NCBI GenBank assembly: GCA_035308025.1
Contig: DATGHL010000029.1
Coordinates: 1 to 64,000, forward strand
Direction: 5' to 3'
Origin: Candidatus Binataceae bacterium
GTDB taxonomy: Bacteria; Desulfobacterota; Binatia; Binatales; Binataceae
DNA: 64,000 nucleotides
Below are positions 45,822 to 55,504 of this stretch, piece by piece (position 1 is the first letter of the stretch; each line of letters starts with the position of its first letter). The notes below the pieces were generated by a model. That model worked only from the letters and a program-made list of their open reading frames with translations, searched no databases and was not told the origin of the DNA. Position numbers and translations under genes: made by a program.

Positions 45822-47140
45822 TCGTGGATGATGAAAAGACTATCCGCGCCCGCCTGGTCACCTTCTTCGCCGGCTGCGGGCACGAAGTTCAGGGGGCCGA
45901 AAGCGGCGAGCGCGCTGTACAGCTTTTGGCCAACGGGCCGCCCTTCGATGTCGTCCTGACCGACTATCGCATGGCCGAGCTCAACGGGCTCGAGCTGCTC
46001 CAGCAGATCAAGCGCCAGGCGCCGGAGACCTCGGTGATTCTGATGACGGCGTATGGCACCGTCGAAAATGCGGTGACCGCGATGAAGGCCGGTGCCTTCG
46101 ATTATTTGACCAAGCCGTTCTCGCTGGATCAGGTGCAGCACGTGGTCGAGCGCGCGCTCGAGTTGCGCGGGCTGCGCGAGGAAAACCGCCGCCTGCGCGG
46201 CGCGCTCGAGGAGTTGCCGTTGCTCAAGTCGCACAGCCCGGCGATGATCGAATTGCTGCAAACTGCGCGGCAGGCCGCGGCGAGCGACGCCACCATCCTC
46301 CTGACCGGCGACAGCGGCACCGGCAAGAACGTGCTGGCGCGCCAGATTCACGACTGGAGCGCGCGGCGCACGCATCCGTTCGTCGTCGTCACCTGCACGA
46401 CTCTCTCGGAGCAACTCCTCGAGAGCGAGCTCTTCGGCCATATGCGCGGCGCCTTCACCGGCGCGATGAAGGACAAGCCCGGACGGCTCGAAGCGGCGGA
46501 CGGCGGCACGGTCTTCCTCGACGAAATCGCCGATTTGCCGGCGGTCCTGCAGAGCAAGTTTTTGCGCTTCTTGCAGGATCAGAATTTTGAACGGGTCGGC
46601 GGCGAGCGCACGCTGCGCGTCGACGCGCGCATTGTCGCGGCGTCAAACCGCGACCTCGAAGCCGAGCTCGCGGCGCATCGCTTCCGCGAGGATCTCTTCT
46701 ACCGCCTTAACGTCATCGCGCTGCGCGTGCCGCGCCTGCGCGAGCGCCGCGAAGACATCATCGCGCTGGCGGAGTGGATCCTGCGGGCTGCGAGCCTGCG
46801 CAATCGCCGCGCGCCGATGAGCCTGACCGACGCTGCGGTAGAAGCGATCCGGAATTACAGTTGGCCGGGCAATATCCGCGAGCTGCGCAACGCGCTCGAG
46901 CGGGCAGCCGTGCTCTGTCGCAGCGACACGATCGGAAGTGACGACCTGCCCGACGCGCTTTTCCGCGCCACTACAGAGCCGCCCGCGGCCGCGGCGTCAA
47001 CCAACAGCCTCGAAGACCTTGAGCGCCAGCACATCGCGAGGGTGCTCGCGCAAAGCGCCACACTCGAAGAAGCCGCGGCCACGCTCGGCATCAATGTCAC
47101 CACGTTGTGGCGCAAGCGCCGCCGCTACGGCATCGAATGA
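45806..47140 (+). CDS. NtrC-family sigma-54 response regulator of the kdp module
   Basis: The 444-aa protein has a receiver domain (LLIVDDEKTI; phospho-acceptor Asp in DVVLTDYRMAELNG; Lys in YLTKPFSLDQ), an AAA+ sigma-54 activation domain (Walker A LTGDSGTGKN, GAFTGA in MRGAFTGAMKDK, GGTVFLDEIADLP, FREDLFYRLNVIALRVPRLR) and a C-terminal Fis-type HTH (ATLEEAAATLGINVTTLWRK). In most bacteria KdpE, an OmpR-type regulator working with sigma-70, fills this role. Here the replacement by a sigma-54 activator agrees with the sigma-54-like promoter and dyad found upstream of the operon. It overlaps the kinase gene by 16 bp. Confidence 0.93.
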   Translation: MATLLIVDDEKTIRARLVTFFAGCGHEVQGAESGERAVQLLANGPPFDVVLTDYRMAELNGLELLQQIKRQAPETSVILMTAYGTVENAVTAMKAGAFDYLTKPFSLDQVQHVVERALELRGLREENRRLRGALEELPLLKSHSPAMIELLQTARQAAASDATILLTGDSGTGKNVLARQIHDWSARRTHPFVVVTCTTLSEQLLESELFGHMRGAFTGAMKDKPGRLEAADGGTVFLDEIADLPAVLQSKFLRFLQDQNFERVGGERTLRVDARIVAASNRDLEAELAAHRFREDLFYRLNVIALRVPRLRERREDIIALAEWILRAASLRNRRAPMSLTDAAVEAIRNYSWPGNIRELRNALERAAVLCRSDTIGSDDLPDALFRATTEPPAAAASTNSLEDLERQHIARVLAQSATLEEAAATLGINVTTLWRKRRRYGIE

Positions 47141-47209
47141 GGGCTCGCTAATCAGCCGTTTCCAGCTCGGAGGGCGCGCGAGCGCACTCGCATTCGTATG
47201 GCCGGGCGC

Positions 47210-49939
47210 CTAGCCCGCGGCAACGATCGAAGTGGTGGTCTCGGCGCCATGATGGCCGATCGCGCCGCGGATTGCCTCAAGCAATACCGCTTTCCTGACC
47301 GGCTTGGCGACATGGGTGTCGGCCCCAGCTTCGATACAGCGGCGGACGTCGTCATTGAGGGCTGAGGCCGTGAGCGCGATAATCGGCGTCCGCGCCGCGC
47401 CCTGCGCCTGCTCGAACGCGCGTATCCGGCGCATCGCCTCGAAGCCATCGACCACCGGCATCTGCAGGTCCATCAACACAATGTCGTATGCGCCTTGCGC
47501 AAATTTGCGGACGCCGACCTCGCCATCTTCCGCCTCATCGATCAGATGCGGCTGATGTCTGAGATAGGCGCGAATCAGCAGCCGATTATCGGGCGAGTCC
47601 TCGACCAACAGGACGCGCCAATGCGGCTGCACCGCGGGCGCCGCGATGGCCGTGGCCGCGCCGCGGCGATAGGCAGGTGCGGCTTGGTTGTCCATCGCCT
47701 GCGCGATAGCGTCGAAGAGCTCCGCGCGCCGCACCGGCTTAACCAGGTAGGCATTGAGCCCGAGCGCGCGGGCGCTTTCCACTTGCAGCGCGAGGTCGTC
47801 CGAGGTCAGCATCAGCACCGTCATCTCACCGTCGTGCCGCCGCTTGAGTTCCCGCGCCACCGCAAAGCCGTCCATTCCAGGCATCCGGCAGTCGAGCAGG
47901 ACCAGTTGGTAAGGACGGCCGTTGCGCCGCGCCGCAGCGATATCTTCGAGCGCCGCCGCGCCGCTCGCCGCCTCTCCGATTAAGGCGCCGCGCGCAAAGA
48001 GCATCTCGCGTAAGAGCATCCGATTGGCTTCATTATCGTCAACGATGATGGTCCGCAGACCCACCAATCGCGGATCGCGCACAGCGGTGGGCGGACGGGC
48101 TTGCGAGACCTCGAATTGTGCAATGAAGTGAAACGTGCTGCCCGCGCCGACGGCGCTCTCGACCCACACCTGCCCGCCCATCAGTTCGACCAGCCGCTTG
48201 ACGATCGCGAGACCGAGTCCGCTGCCGCCATAACGCCGCGCGGTCGAAGAATCCGCCTGCGCGAAGTTGGCGAACAGCGTCGGCACCTTGTCTGCAGCGA
48301 TTCCGATACCGGTGTCGCGCACGGCAAAATGGAGCGCGCCCCGCCGATCGGCGTTTTCGAGCGTCACGTTGATTTCGCCGCGCTCGGTGAACTTGATCGC
48401 ATTGCCGATCAGATTGACCAGCACCTGCCGCAGCCGCAGCGGATCGCCAATCAGATGGGTCGGCAGGTCCGGCGCGATCCGCAGCGTCAATTCGAGCCCT
48501 TTGGCGTGCGCGCGCACCGCTAGCGTCTCGCCGATTTTGTCGAGCACCTGCTCGGGCTCAAAACTCATCTGCTCCAGGCTGAGCCGCCCGCTTTCCACCT
48601 TGGCCAGATCGAGGATGTCGTTGATCAGGGTCAACAGCGCGTTGCCGTTATTGCGCATGACCTCGAGGAATTTCTGCTGTTGGCCGTCCAGCGGGGTCTC
48701 CGCCAGGAGCTCCGCCATGCCGAGAATCGCGTTCATCGGCGTGCGGATTTCGTGCGACATGCTCGACAGGAACTCGGACTTCGCGCGCGAAGCCGCCAGC
48801 GCCTCCTCGCGCGCGGCAATCAGATCGCGTTCGGTTTGCTTGAGCCCGGTGATGTCGTGCGCGACGAAAATCGCGCATCGCTCCCCGTTGATTTCCACCA
48901 CCGAGCTTGAGGACAGGGTCTGCAGCACGCGCCCGTCAGGCAGCCGATAATCGAGTTCGACGTTGTGCATCGGCTCGCCGCGGCGGAAGCGTTCGAGGTT
49001 CTCGTCGCGATCCGTATAATTCCTCCACAGGTCGAGCACATGAGCCGATTGGCCCAGCAGCTCGGCGGGCTTCAGGCCAAACATCGTGCACGCAGGATTG
49101 GCTTCGAGGAACACGCCGTCGCTCAGCCGCCGGATCGAAATCCCCTCGTCAACCGAATCGAACAAGCACCGCAGCGTAGCCTCTTTTTCCCGAAGGCTGA
49201 TCTCGGTCGCGCGATGCTCGGAAATCTCCTGATGCAGCCGCGCCTCGCTCATCTGCAGACGCAGGACCTGACGGCGCTGGGCGGCGCGGAAGCGCTCGCC
49301 GATCACCGTCGCACACTGCCCCAACGCGACCGCACTAATCAGGCTGAGCCATCTGATCGTGCCGGGATAGTCTGCGCCGTCGCGCGAGCCAATGAGATAA
49401 CTTGCGAGGATCACGCCGCTGAACATTAGTTGCCAGCGCGCCCGCCACGGCACCAGCGCCCCGCTGCCGATCGCGAAGAGCAGCAGCCCCAGATAAAGTT
49501 CTAACGACTGACCCGAGACCAGCGCGAGCGCAGTCATGCCGAGGACGACAGTCGTGCACATCGCAAACGCGATCAACGGCCAAAACCGTTCGACCCAGCC
49601 GCGCTTCGCGTGCAGACCCGCAAAACCTGCTGCGCCACTCGCGATACAAAAACCGTGCAGCAGCCAGACCACTGGCGTTAGCGGAGCACTCCAGTACAGC
49701 GCGAGCAGTAGCGAAGTTACCTGAAAGAGCACGATGATGACCGCGCCCGTGCTCACCAGTGTGATCGACCACTCGAACTCGAGTGCGGCGCTTTTGCGCG
49801 CCGCCACCACTTGCGGCGGTATGTCGGGATCGTGAGGTTCGAGGGGTCCGGACTCGCTGCCGTGCAAAATTTCACGTTCAGCGTTAGTTAGTTCACCGGC
49901 TTCAGGTTCGTGCCTGTTACGCTTGATGCTGAGGTTCAT
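47210..49939 (-). CDS. Hybrid sensor histidine kinase with two receiver domains
   Basis: The roughly 909-aa protein has about six membrane helices (residues ~55-215: [56 protein letters not shown]), a coiled segment, a PAS domain ([20 protein letters not shown]), HisKA ([20 protein letters not shown]) and HATPase ([37 protein letters not shown]). Two receivers complete it, with Asp in [13 protein letters not shown] and [14 protein letters not shown]. No output or HPt domain is present, so a separate phosphotransfer partner is implied. The ATG at 49939 begins [13 protein letters not shown]; an upstream GTG at 50008 is possible. It converges with the kdp regulator gene and need not belong to it. 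Confidence 0.88.
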   Translation of the reverse strand: MNLSIKRNRHEPEAGELTNAEREILHGSESGPLEPHDPDIPPQVVAARKSAALEFEWSITLVSTGAVIIVLFQVTSLLLALYWSAPLTPVVWLLHGFCIASGAAGFAGLHAKRGWVERFWPLIAFAMCTTVVLGMTALALVSGQSLELYLGLLLFAIGSGALVPWRARWQLMFSGVILASYLIGSRDGADYPGTIRWLSLISAVALGQCATVIGERFRAAQRRQVLRLQMSEARLHQEISEHRATEISLREKEATLRCLFDSVDEGISIRRLSDGVFLEANPACTMFGLKPAELLGQSAHVLDLWRNYTDRDENLERFRRGEPMHNVELDYRLPDGRVLQTLSSSSVVEINGERCAIFVAHDITGLKQTERDLIAAREEALAASRAKSEFLSSMSHEIRTPMNAILGMAELLAETPLDGQQQKFLEVMRNNGNALLTLINDILDLAKVESGRLSLEQMSFEPEQVLDKIGETLAVRAHAKGLELTLRIAPDLPTHLIGDPLRLRQVLVNLIGNAIKFTERGEINVTLENADRRGALHFAVRDTGIGIAADKVPTLFANFAQADSSTARRYGGSGLGLAIVKRLVELMGGQVWVESAVGAGSTFHFIAQFEVSQARPPTAVRDPRLVGLRTIIVDDNEANRMLLREMLFARGALIGEAASGAAALEDIAAARRNGRPYQLVLLDCRMPGMDGFAVARELKRRHDGEMTVLMLTSDDLALQVESARALGLNAYLVKPVRRAELFDAIAQAMDNQAAPAYRRGAATAIAAPAVQPHWRVLLVEDSPDNRLLIRAYLRHQPHLIDEAEDGEVGVRKFAQGAYDIVLMDLQMPVVDGFEAMRRIRAFEQAQGAARTPIIALTASALNDDVRRCIEAGADTHVAKPVRKAVLLEAIRGAIGHHGAETTTSIVAAG

Positions 49940-50131
49940 AGCGTCCGACAACTCTAGTATGGCATACAAGCAAGGCCGATGCCGGTCCGCAGTTGTCCAC
50001 GCTTTCACTTGTTAGGCGGAGATGTCGCGATTCAGGACGGTATGTAACGATTTCGCGCTAGCTCTGAACCCCGATCGCGCCGCCAACTCGGGAAAAGGTC
50101 ACGCTGACGCTGCCCGAGCGGTCGAAAAACG

Positions 50132-51040
50132 CTAGCCGAGATAATCGTCCACGACGATCGCCGCGATCGCAAAATCCCGCACCTGGTTGTCGCGCATGAT
50201 CTTCAGCACGACGCTCTCGCCGGGGCGATGGCGATTGATCGCCTCGTACAGCGCCTTGCGCTCGCGAATCTCGCTCCCGTCGGCGCTCAATACCAGGTCA
50301 CCCTGCCGCAACCCTGCTTTTTCGCCCGGGCTGCCCGGCATCACGCCCGCGATCACGACGTGCTCGCGCAGCGTGTAGGAAAGCACCCCCAGCCATAACC
50401 GCTGTGGCGTGCTGACCCGATGGCCATGGCGCACCAGCTCGTCGCGGCCCGAAAGAAAGCATTCGCCCGGGATGCCCAGGATTGGCCGGACCAACTCGGC
50501 GAAATTCAGATAGCAGACCGCGAGCAACTGGCCCTTGGTGTTCACGATCGGGCCGCCGCTCAGTCCGATATTGAGCGCCGACGCAGTCACGCAGACGCAG
50601 CGTTCGAGCACGAATTCCCAAGCCGCGTCAAAGGGTCCCAGATAGGTGATGTGACCGACGTCGGCGCAGCGTTTCTCGCCGCCGATGCTCGAAACGATCA
50701 GGATCTCATCGCCTAGCGCCGCGAGCTGCGACGACACCACTTCCAGATGGGGCAGGCGGGTGCCGTCGATTTTCACCAGGCCCAGGCTGGTGGTGAAGTC
50801 GCGCGCGATGACGCGGCCGGGCGCCTGCTCGCCATTCGCGAAGGTCACGATGACGTCCTGCGCGCCCATGATCATGTAATTGACTGTGATGATCAGGCCG
50901 TCGGCGCTGACCAGAGCGCCAGTGCCGCGCCGATCAGTCCCCAATCCGATCGCGACCGATGGATGGGTATGCGGGACCTGCACATGAATACCCACGGTCG
51001 CGCGTGAAACTTTTTCGAGCAGTGGTAACGCAGCGTTCAA
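50132..51040 (-). CDS. HtrA-like protein with PDZ domain and degraded catalytic triad
   Basis: The protein has the trypsin-like fold of HtrA/DegP followed by a PDZ domain (VMPGSPGEKAGLRQGDLVLS, GSEIRERKALYEAINRHRPG). The usual catalytic residues are mostly lost. NHVV has become NYMI (within VSADGLIITVNYMIMGAQDV), removing the His, and the D-x-x-x-D-L-A motif reads DFTTSLGLVKID, removing the Asp. Only the nucleophile region remains (NIGLSGGPIVN). It is probably a pseudoprotease acting as a binding or chaperone module. No signal peptide is seen, so it may be cytoplasmic. The start is uncertain: TTG at 51040 has AAGAG upstream; TTG at 51079 is longer. It is 120 bp downstream of hemC. Confidence 0.75.
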   Translation of the reverse strand: MNAALPLLEKVSRATVGIHVQVPHTHPSVAIGLGTDRRGTGALVSADGLIITVNYMIMGAQDVIVTFANGEQAPGRVIARDFTTSLGLVKIDGTRLPHLEVVSSQLAALGDEILIVSSIGGEKRCADVGHITYLGPFDAAWEFVLERCVCVTASALNIGLSGGPIVNTKGQLLAVCYLNFAELVRPILGIPGECFLSGRDELVRHGHRVSTPQRLWLGVLSYTLREHVVIAGVMPGSPGEKAGLRQGDLVLSADGSEIRERKALYEAINRHRPGESVVLKIMRDNQVRDFAIAAIVVDDYLG

Positions 51041-51200
51041 GCTTTTACTCTTCGGCCTCGCCGCGATGCGAGGGGACAATCAATGCTTAATCATTCTCAA
51101 AGTCGCGTCAACGCAACTGTCAGGACGTTCCATCCTTGACTTTCGTGCAGCGCAGCATAGTGCCGAAGAAAAATTCGTCAGCGCAGCGGCTGCGGCGCTC

Positions 51201-52139
51201 TCACGTCGAGCCCTGTATCAGCGCGCCGGCCCCGCGCGCGAGCAGGCGGGCGCCGAGCTCCTCGCCGAGGGCTGCAGGATCGGCGGCGCGTCGTTGCTCG
51301 CTTTCGCCGGAGAGACTATGCGCGCCGTCGAGGCTGAAAAGCAGCGCGCGGAGCGCGAGGTGATCGCCGGTTAGCGTGCCTTTGACGCCGACCGGCGAGA
51401 CGCATGACGCGCCGATCTTAGCCAGAAAAGCGCGTTCGGCGGCGACTTCGGCCGCGGCGCAAGGATCGTTCAGGTAGGCGATCGCCTGCCCAATCCCGTT
51501 CGATCCGCCAGCGCCGAACTCCGCGAGGCTTTCGATCGCGAGCGCGCCCTGGCCTGCGGACGGCACGAAGTCCCTTTCGTCGAGCTCGACGGCGCTGACA
51601 CCATCGATCCGGTTCAGTCGCTTAAGCCCGGCCATCGCGAGGATAATCGCGTCGAAGTCGCCAGCCGCTAATCGGCGCAGCCGTGTATCGACGTTACCGC
51701 GCAGAGGGAGGATCTCCAGGTTAGGACGCAGCCGCAGCGCCTCGAGCCGCCGGCGCGCCGACGCCGTGCCGAGGCGCGCGCCCGGCGCGAGCGCGTCCCA
51801 TCCCATGCCGTCACGCGTGAGCAAAGCGTCTCGCGGATCCCCGCGCGCAGGCACCGCAGCGATCCGATAGGCCGGGGCCAGCACCGCGGGCAGATCTTTC
51901 ATCGAATGCACAGCGAGATCGATCGTCTTTGCGCTCAGCGCTTGCTCGAGTTCACGAATGAAGAGCCCCTTGCCGCCGACCTGCGCGAGCGATGCAGTCG
52001 CCATCCGGTCGCCGCTGGTGCTGATCTGCACCACTTCGACCGCAAGGCCGGGCAGTAGAGCTTCGAGCTGATGCTGGACAATCGCGGCCTGCGCCAGAGC
52101 CAGCGAACTGGGCCGCGAGCCGATGCGCAGTGGCGTCAT
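51201..52139 (-). CDS. hemC: Hydroxymethylbilane synthase (porphobilinogen deaminase)
   Basis: The 312-aa enzyme polymerises four porphobilinogens into hydroxymethylbilane. Motifs visible are the N-terminal LRIGSRPSSLALAQAAIVQH, the catalytic-Asp region IDLAVHSMKDLP, the substrate loop LGTASARRRLEALRLRPNLE with LRGNVDTRLRRL, and the dipyrromethane-cofactor Cys in IGASCVSPVGV. It overlaps hemA by 4 bp (ATGA), the last of four coupled genes (siroheme synthase domain, ccsA, hemA, hemC). Confidence 0.96.
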   Translation of the reverse strand: MTPLRIGSRPSSLALAQAAIVQHQLEALLPGLAVEVVQISTSGDRMATASLAQVGGKGLFIRELEQALSAKTIDLAVHSMKDLPAVLAPAYRIAAVPARGDPRDALLTRDGMGWDALAPGARLGTASARRRLEALRLRPNLEILPLRGNVDTRLRRLAAGDFDAIILAMAGLKRLNRIDGVSAVELDERDFVPSAGQGALAIESLAEFGAGGSNGIGQAIAYLNDPCAAAEVAAERAFLAKIGASCVSPVGVKGTLTGDHLALRALLFSLDGAHSLSGESEQRRAADPAALGEELGARLLARGAGALIQGST

Positions 52140-53464
52140 GAATCCTCACTCTTGTCGTCGGCAATCTCACTCGCGATCGCGCTCGATTCGGCCTGCTGAC
52201 AGAGCAGGCGGCGCGCGAGTTCTGCGGCATGCAACTGCGCCGCGGCGCCCGCGCTTTCGTCGCGCAACGCCGAGAGCACGCGATGGAGCAGCTTGTTGAC
52301 CAGCCCGCGCGTCATCGCTTCGACGCGCTCGCGCTCGCCGGCCGGCAGCGCCGCGAGCCAACCCTCATTGCGCTCGAGTTCGTCGTCGCGCAACTGCTCG
52401 ATACTCGACCTGATCTGCTTGATCGCGGGCACCAGTTCGAGCGCGCCGAGCCAGCGCATGAAGGCGTCGGCTTCGAGCTCGACCAGTTCTGCCGCCTTTT
52501 CCGCCTCTCGTGCGCGGTCCTCGAGCGAGCGCGCGGCGACCGCGCCCAAATCGTCGATATCGTAGAGATAAACGTCGGCGAGCAGATTGATCCGTTCATC
52601 AAAATTACGCGGCACGCCCAGATCGATCAGGAACATCGGACGATAGCGGCGCTCCTTGATGATCGCCTCCACCTCGGATCGTTCCAGCACCGGGTTGGCC
52701 ACCGCCAGTGAAGCAATCACAATATCCGCGAGCTTGAGCCACGACTTGAACTCGTCAAAGGGGACGGCGGTGCCGCCGAGCTCGCCGGCCAGGGCCGCCG
52801 CGTGCTCAAAGGTGCGGCTCGTGATGAGCAGCGACTTGATCCCCGCGCGCCGCAGGTTGCGCGCGGCCAGTTCGGCGACCCGCCCGGCCCCGATCAGCAT
52901 CACGGTCTTGTCGCGCAGGCTATCAAAAATCTTCGCCGCGAGCGTGACCGCGGCCGAGCTGACTGAGACCGCGCCGTGCCCGATCAGCGTTGCCTTGCGG
53001 ACCTGCTTGCCGACCGCAAAGGCGCGATGGAACGCGCGATGGAGCACCAGGCCGGTGGCGCCCGCGGCCACCGCTTCGGCGTAGACCGCTTTGAGTTGGC
53101 CGAGAATCTGCGGCTCCCCGACCACCATCGAATCGAGGCTGGCGCTGACGCGGAACAGATGGCGGACGGCGTCGCGGCCAGTGAAGTGATAGAGCATCGG
53201 CGCGAAGCGCTCGGCGGCAAGGCCGCGATCGGCGGCGAGGAATGCGGCGATTTGCCCGGCGCTCGGCGGCTCGCCGTGGGCGAGCGCGATCAGTTCGACG
53301 CGGTTGCAGGTCGAGAGCAGGGCCGCTTCAGCGATCGGCGGGAGCTGCTCGCGTAAACGCCCCAGCGCCGGCACGATCTCAGCGTCGGCATAGGCGAGGC
53401 GTTCGCGCACCGCGACCGCGGCCGTGCGATGGTTGACGCCGACCACGAAGATTGCCCGGCCCAT
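52136..53464 (-). CDS. hemA: Glutamyl-tRNA reductase
   Basis: The 442-aa enzyme reduces glutamyl-tRNA to glutamate-1-semialdehyde, the first step of the C5 haem pathway. The catalytic Cys is in LLSTCNRVELIAL (about residue 51), with VGVNHRTAAVAVRERLAY at the N-terminus and GEPQILGQLKAVYAEA. The NADPH-binding domain carries VMLIGAGRVAELAARNLRRA, and a C-terminal dimerisation helix is present. The gene lies 1 bp after ccsA and overlaps hemC. Confidence 0.96.
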   Translation of the reverse strand: MGRAIFVVGVNHRTAAVAVRERLAYADAEIVPALGRLREQLPPIAEAALLSTCNRVELIALAHGEPPSAGQIAAFLAADRGLAAERFAPMLYHFTGRDAVRHLFRVSASLDSMVVGEPQILGQLKAVYAEAVAAGATGLVLHRAFHRAFAVGKQVRKATLIGHGAVSVSSAAVTLAAKIFDSLRDKTVMLIGAGRVAELAARNLRRAGIKSLLITSRTFEHAAALAGELGGTAVPFDEFKSWLKLADIVIASLAVANPVLERSEVEAIIKERRYRPMFLIDLGVPRNFDERINLLADVYLYDIDDLGAVAARSLEDRAREAEKAAELVELEADAFMRWLGALELVPAIKQIRSSIEQLRDDELERNEGWLAALPAGERERVEAMTRGLVNKLLHRVLSALRDESAGAAAQLHAAELARRLLCQQAESSAIASEIADDKSEDS

Positions 53465-53465
53465 C

Positions 53466-54293
53466 CTAGCCGAAGCTCCCGCCGTGCTTGCCCGGAGTCA
53501 CAAGCTGTATCCCGACGAACGACCCAATCAACAGGGTGAAAACCACAATGGTCAAGGCCGCGACACGCCGCCCACGCCATCCAGCGGTCAGCCGCGATTC
53601 GAGCAACGCCGCATACATCAACCAGATCACCAGCGACCACGACTCCTGCGGCTCCCATGACCAAAAATGGCCCCAGGTGGAGTCGGCCCAGATGGCGCCG
53701 GTCACGATCGCCAAGCTGAGCATCAGAAAGCCCCAAATCAGCAGACGGTAATTAACGCGGTCGAGCTTTTCGAGGCTTGGCGCGCGCTCGTCGTCCGGCG
53801 CCAATGGCCGTTTGGCCTTCAGCCGATGCTCGAAGATGAGGTAAACCAGGCTCACGCTGGCGGCTAGCAGAAAGAGGGCGAAGCCGGCGAAGGCGAGCGT
53901 CACGTGAATCGGCAGCCAGGCGCTGCGCAGCGCTGCAGGAATGCGCAGGTTCTGCCGGCTCATCGTCGCGACGGCGATCGTCGTCGCGACCAGCACTAGT
54001 GGCGCGACGAAAGCGCCAATCACCGCCATCCGAAACCGCAGGATCAGGATCAAACCGGCAAGCGCGGTCAGCCACGATAGAAAATCAATCGATTGCACCA
54101 GGTTGGTGACCGGCATATTGCCGGCTTCCGTCGCGCTCCCGATCAGCACTGCCGCCTGCGCCACGATCCCGACCGCAAAGGCGCCGAGCGCGATCCGTGT
54201 CCATCGGCGATCGCGCCCCTCACGATCGAGAATAAAACCGGTGGCCGCCGCCAGGTAACAGATCAGCGCCGGCAGGAGCACGAGAGGATTCAT
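53466..54293 (-). CDS. ccsA: CcsA/HemX-type cytochrome c assembly membrane protein
   Basis: The 275-aa polytopic protein has about eight membrane helices and the Trp-rich WWD-like motif in ADSTWGHFWSWEPQESWSLV, close to the C-terminus, typical of CcsA/ResC proteins that handle haem for System II cytochrome c maturation; the shorter HemX relatives next to hemA share the same motif. Position directly before hemA fits HemX or CcsA equally. It overlaps the upstream siroheme gene by 4 bp. Confidence 0.85.
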   Translation of the reverse strand: MNPLVLLPALICYLAAATGFILDREGRDRRWTRIALGAFAVGIVAQAAVLIGSATEAGNMPVTNLVQSIDFLSWLTALAGLILILRFRMAVIGAFVAPLVLVATTIAVATMSRQNLRIPAALRSAWLPIHVTLAFAGFALFLLAASVSLVYLIFEHRLKAKRPLAPDDERAPSLEKLDRVNYRLLIWGFLMLSLAIVTGAIWADSTWGHFWSWEPQESWSLVIWLMYAALLESRLTAGWRGRRVAALTIVVFTLLIGSFVGIQLVTPGKHGGSFG

Positions 54294-54994
54294 TTGGCTT
54301 CGACGGCCGGCGTAACTTGATAGTGCAGCGGATCGGACAACCTCGCATCAAGGCCGAGGCCGGCGAGGGTGGCCCCAAGATGGCGCATCAGGATATCGTC
54401 CAGCGCGGCATAGTCGCCCCGCGTGATCGCGTTGCGCAATTCCCGCACGAGGGTGTTCGAGAGCTGCGCTCGTCGGGCTAAGTCCGGTTCGCATTCGCGG
54501 AGTCGGGCGCGGGTCTGAGCCAGGATTGTCAGCAGCGTCGCGTATTCCACGCCGAAAGACTGCTCGAGCTCCTGGCGCAGCATCTTGGCCAAAGCCGGAC
54601 TCGCCCCGCCGGTCGAAATCGCGATCTGCAACGCGCCGCGCTTGACTACGGCAGGCGCAATAAAAGTGCACAGTGCGGTACGATCGGCAACATTCAGCGG
54701 GATGCTCAGAGCTCGGGCTTCGAGCGCTATAGCGCGCCCCAGGTCGAAATCCGTTTCGTAGCACCAGGCGAGCACGAAACCGCGCAGATCGCCCGACGTG
54801 AACGCGCGCCGGCGATGGCGGATCTGCTGGTTCGCCGCGAGGCTCGTCAGTCCCGCGGTCACCTCGGCGCTGATCACCGTTACATCGGCCGCGGCCTCGA
54901 GCAGCGTCCGTACGCGATGCTCGGCCAAACTATCGCCACCGATCACGACGCAGGGCTGCGCAGTGACGTCGAAGAAAAGTGGGACGTAACCCAT
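54290..54994 (-). CDS. Precorrin-2 dehydrogenase / sirohydrochlorin ferrochelatase (CysG N-terminal type)
   Basis: The 234-aa protein matches the Met8p/CysG-N domain that oxidises precorrin-2 and can insert iron to make sirohaem. The NAD-binding start is YVPLFFDVTAQPCVVIGGDS then LAEHRVRTLL. The motif LQIAISTGGASPALAKMLRQ is diagnostic. The second Gly-rich turn is GGDSLAEH, deviating from the usual GGGxVAxRK. It begins the minus-strand haem/sirohaem operon and overlaps ccsA. Confidence 0.9.
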   Translation of the reverse strand: MGYVPLFFDVTAQPCVVIGGDSLAEHRVRTLLEAAADVTVISAEVTAGLTSLAANQQIRHRRRAFTSGDLRGFVLAWCYETDFDLGRAIALEARALSIPLNVADRTALCTFIAPAVVKRGALQIAISTGGASPALAKMLRQELEQSFGVEYATLLTILAQTRARLRECEPDLARRAQLSNTLVRELRNAITRGDYAALDDILMRHLGATLAGLGLDARLSDPLHYQVTPAVEAK

Positions 54995-55116
54995 TACGCG
55001 ATTCTATTACAACGATGGGTTTGGGAGACAGCCCGATCCAATTGTCCTGATTCAACCCGCTTGATTGATTTACCCCCGCGGCGAAAAATCGGGGAGCGCC
55101 AGGAGCGACTATCCGG

Positions 55117-55482
55117 ATGATGCGGGCAGTCAATCAGACCCGAGGCACCGTCCTCTGCGCGCGGCTCGACGTCGCCGACGGAACTGGCGGCCGCGCCCGC
55201 GGCTTGCTAGGGCGGATAAGTATCGCACCGGACGAGGGACTGCTCTTCGTCCGCAGCCGCTTCGAACCCTTTATGCTGATGCACATGTTCTTCATGCGCT
55301 TCGCGATCGATATCGTGTTCCTCGACCGCGCCGGTCGCGTCGTGCGGATCAGCCGCGAGCTCAAGCCGTGGCGTCTTTCGCCAATCGTTTTCGCGGCGCG
55401 CCAGGCGCTCGAGCTGGCGCCCGGCGCAGCATCGCGCAGCCTTACCGCGGTCGGCGATTCGATCAGGATTGTCGAAGACTAA
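55117..55482 (+). CDS. DUF192 family protein
   Basis: The 121-aa protein shows the DUF192 fold: RGLLGRISIAPDEGLLFV, the aromatic/Met-rich FEPFMLMHMFFMRFAIDIVF then LDRAGRVVRI, and ALELAPGAASRSLTAVGDSI. Members are small, mostly beta proteins of unknown function; most have a signal peptide, which this one lacks. AGGAGCG precedes the tandem ATGs. It lies convergent with the TPR-SH3 gene. Confidence 0.85.
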   Translation: MMRAVNQTRGTVLCARLDVADGTGGRARGLLGRISIAPDEGLLFVRSRFEPFMLMHMFFMRFAIDIVFLDRAGRVVRISRELKPWRLSPIVFAARQALELAPGAASRSLTAVGDSIRIVED

Positions 55483-55504
55483 GCCGTGCAATGCCGGCTA
55501 TCGG

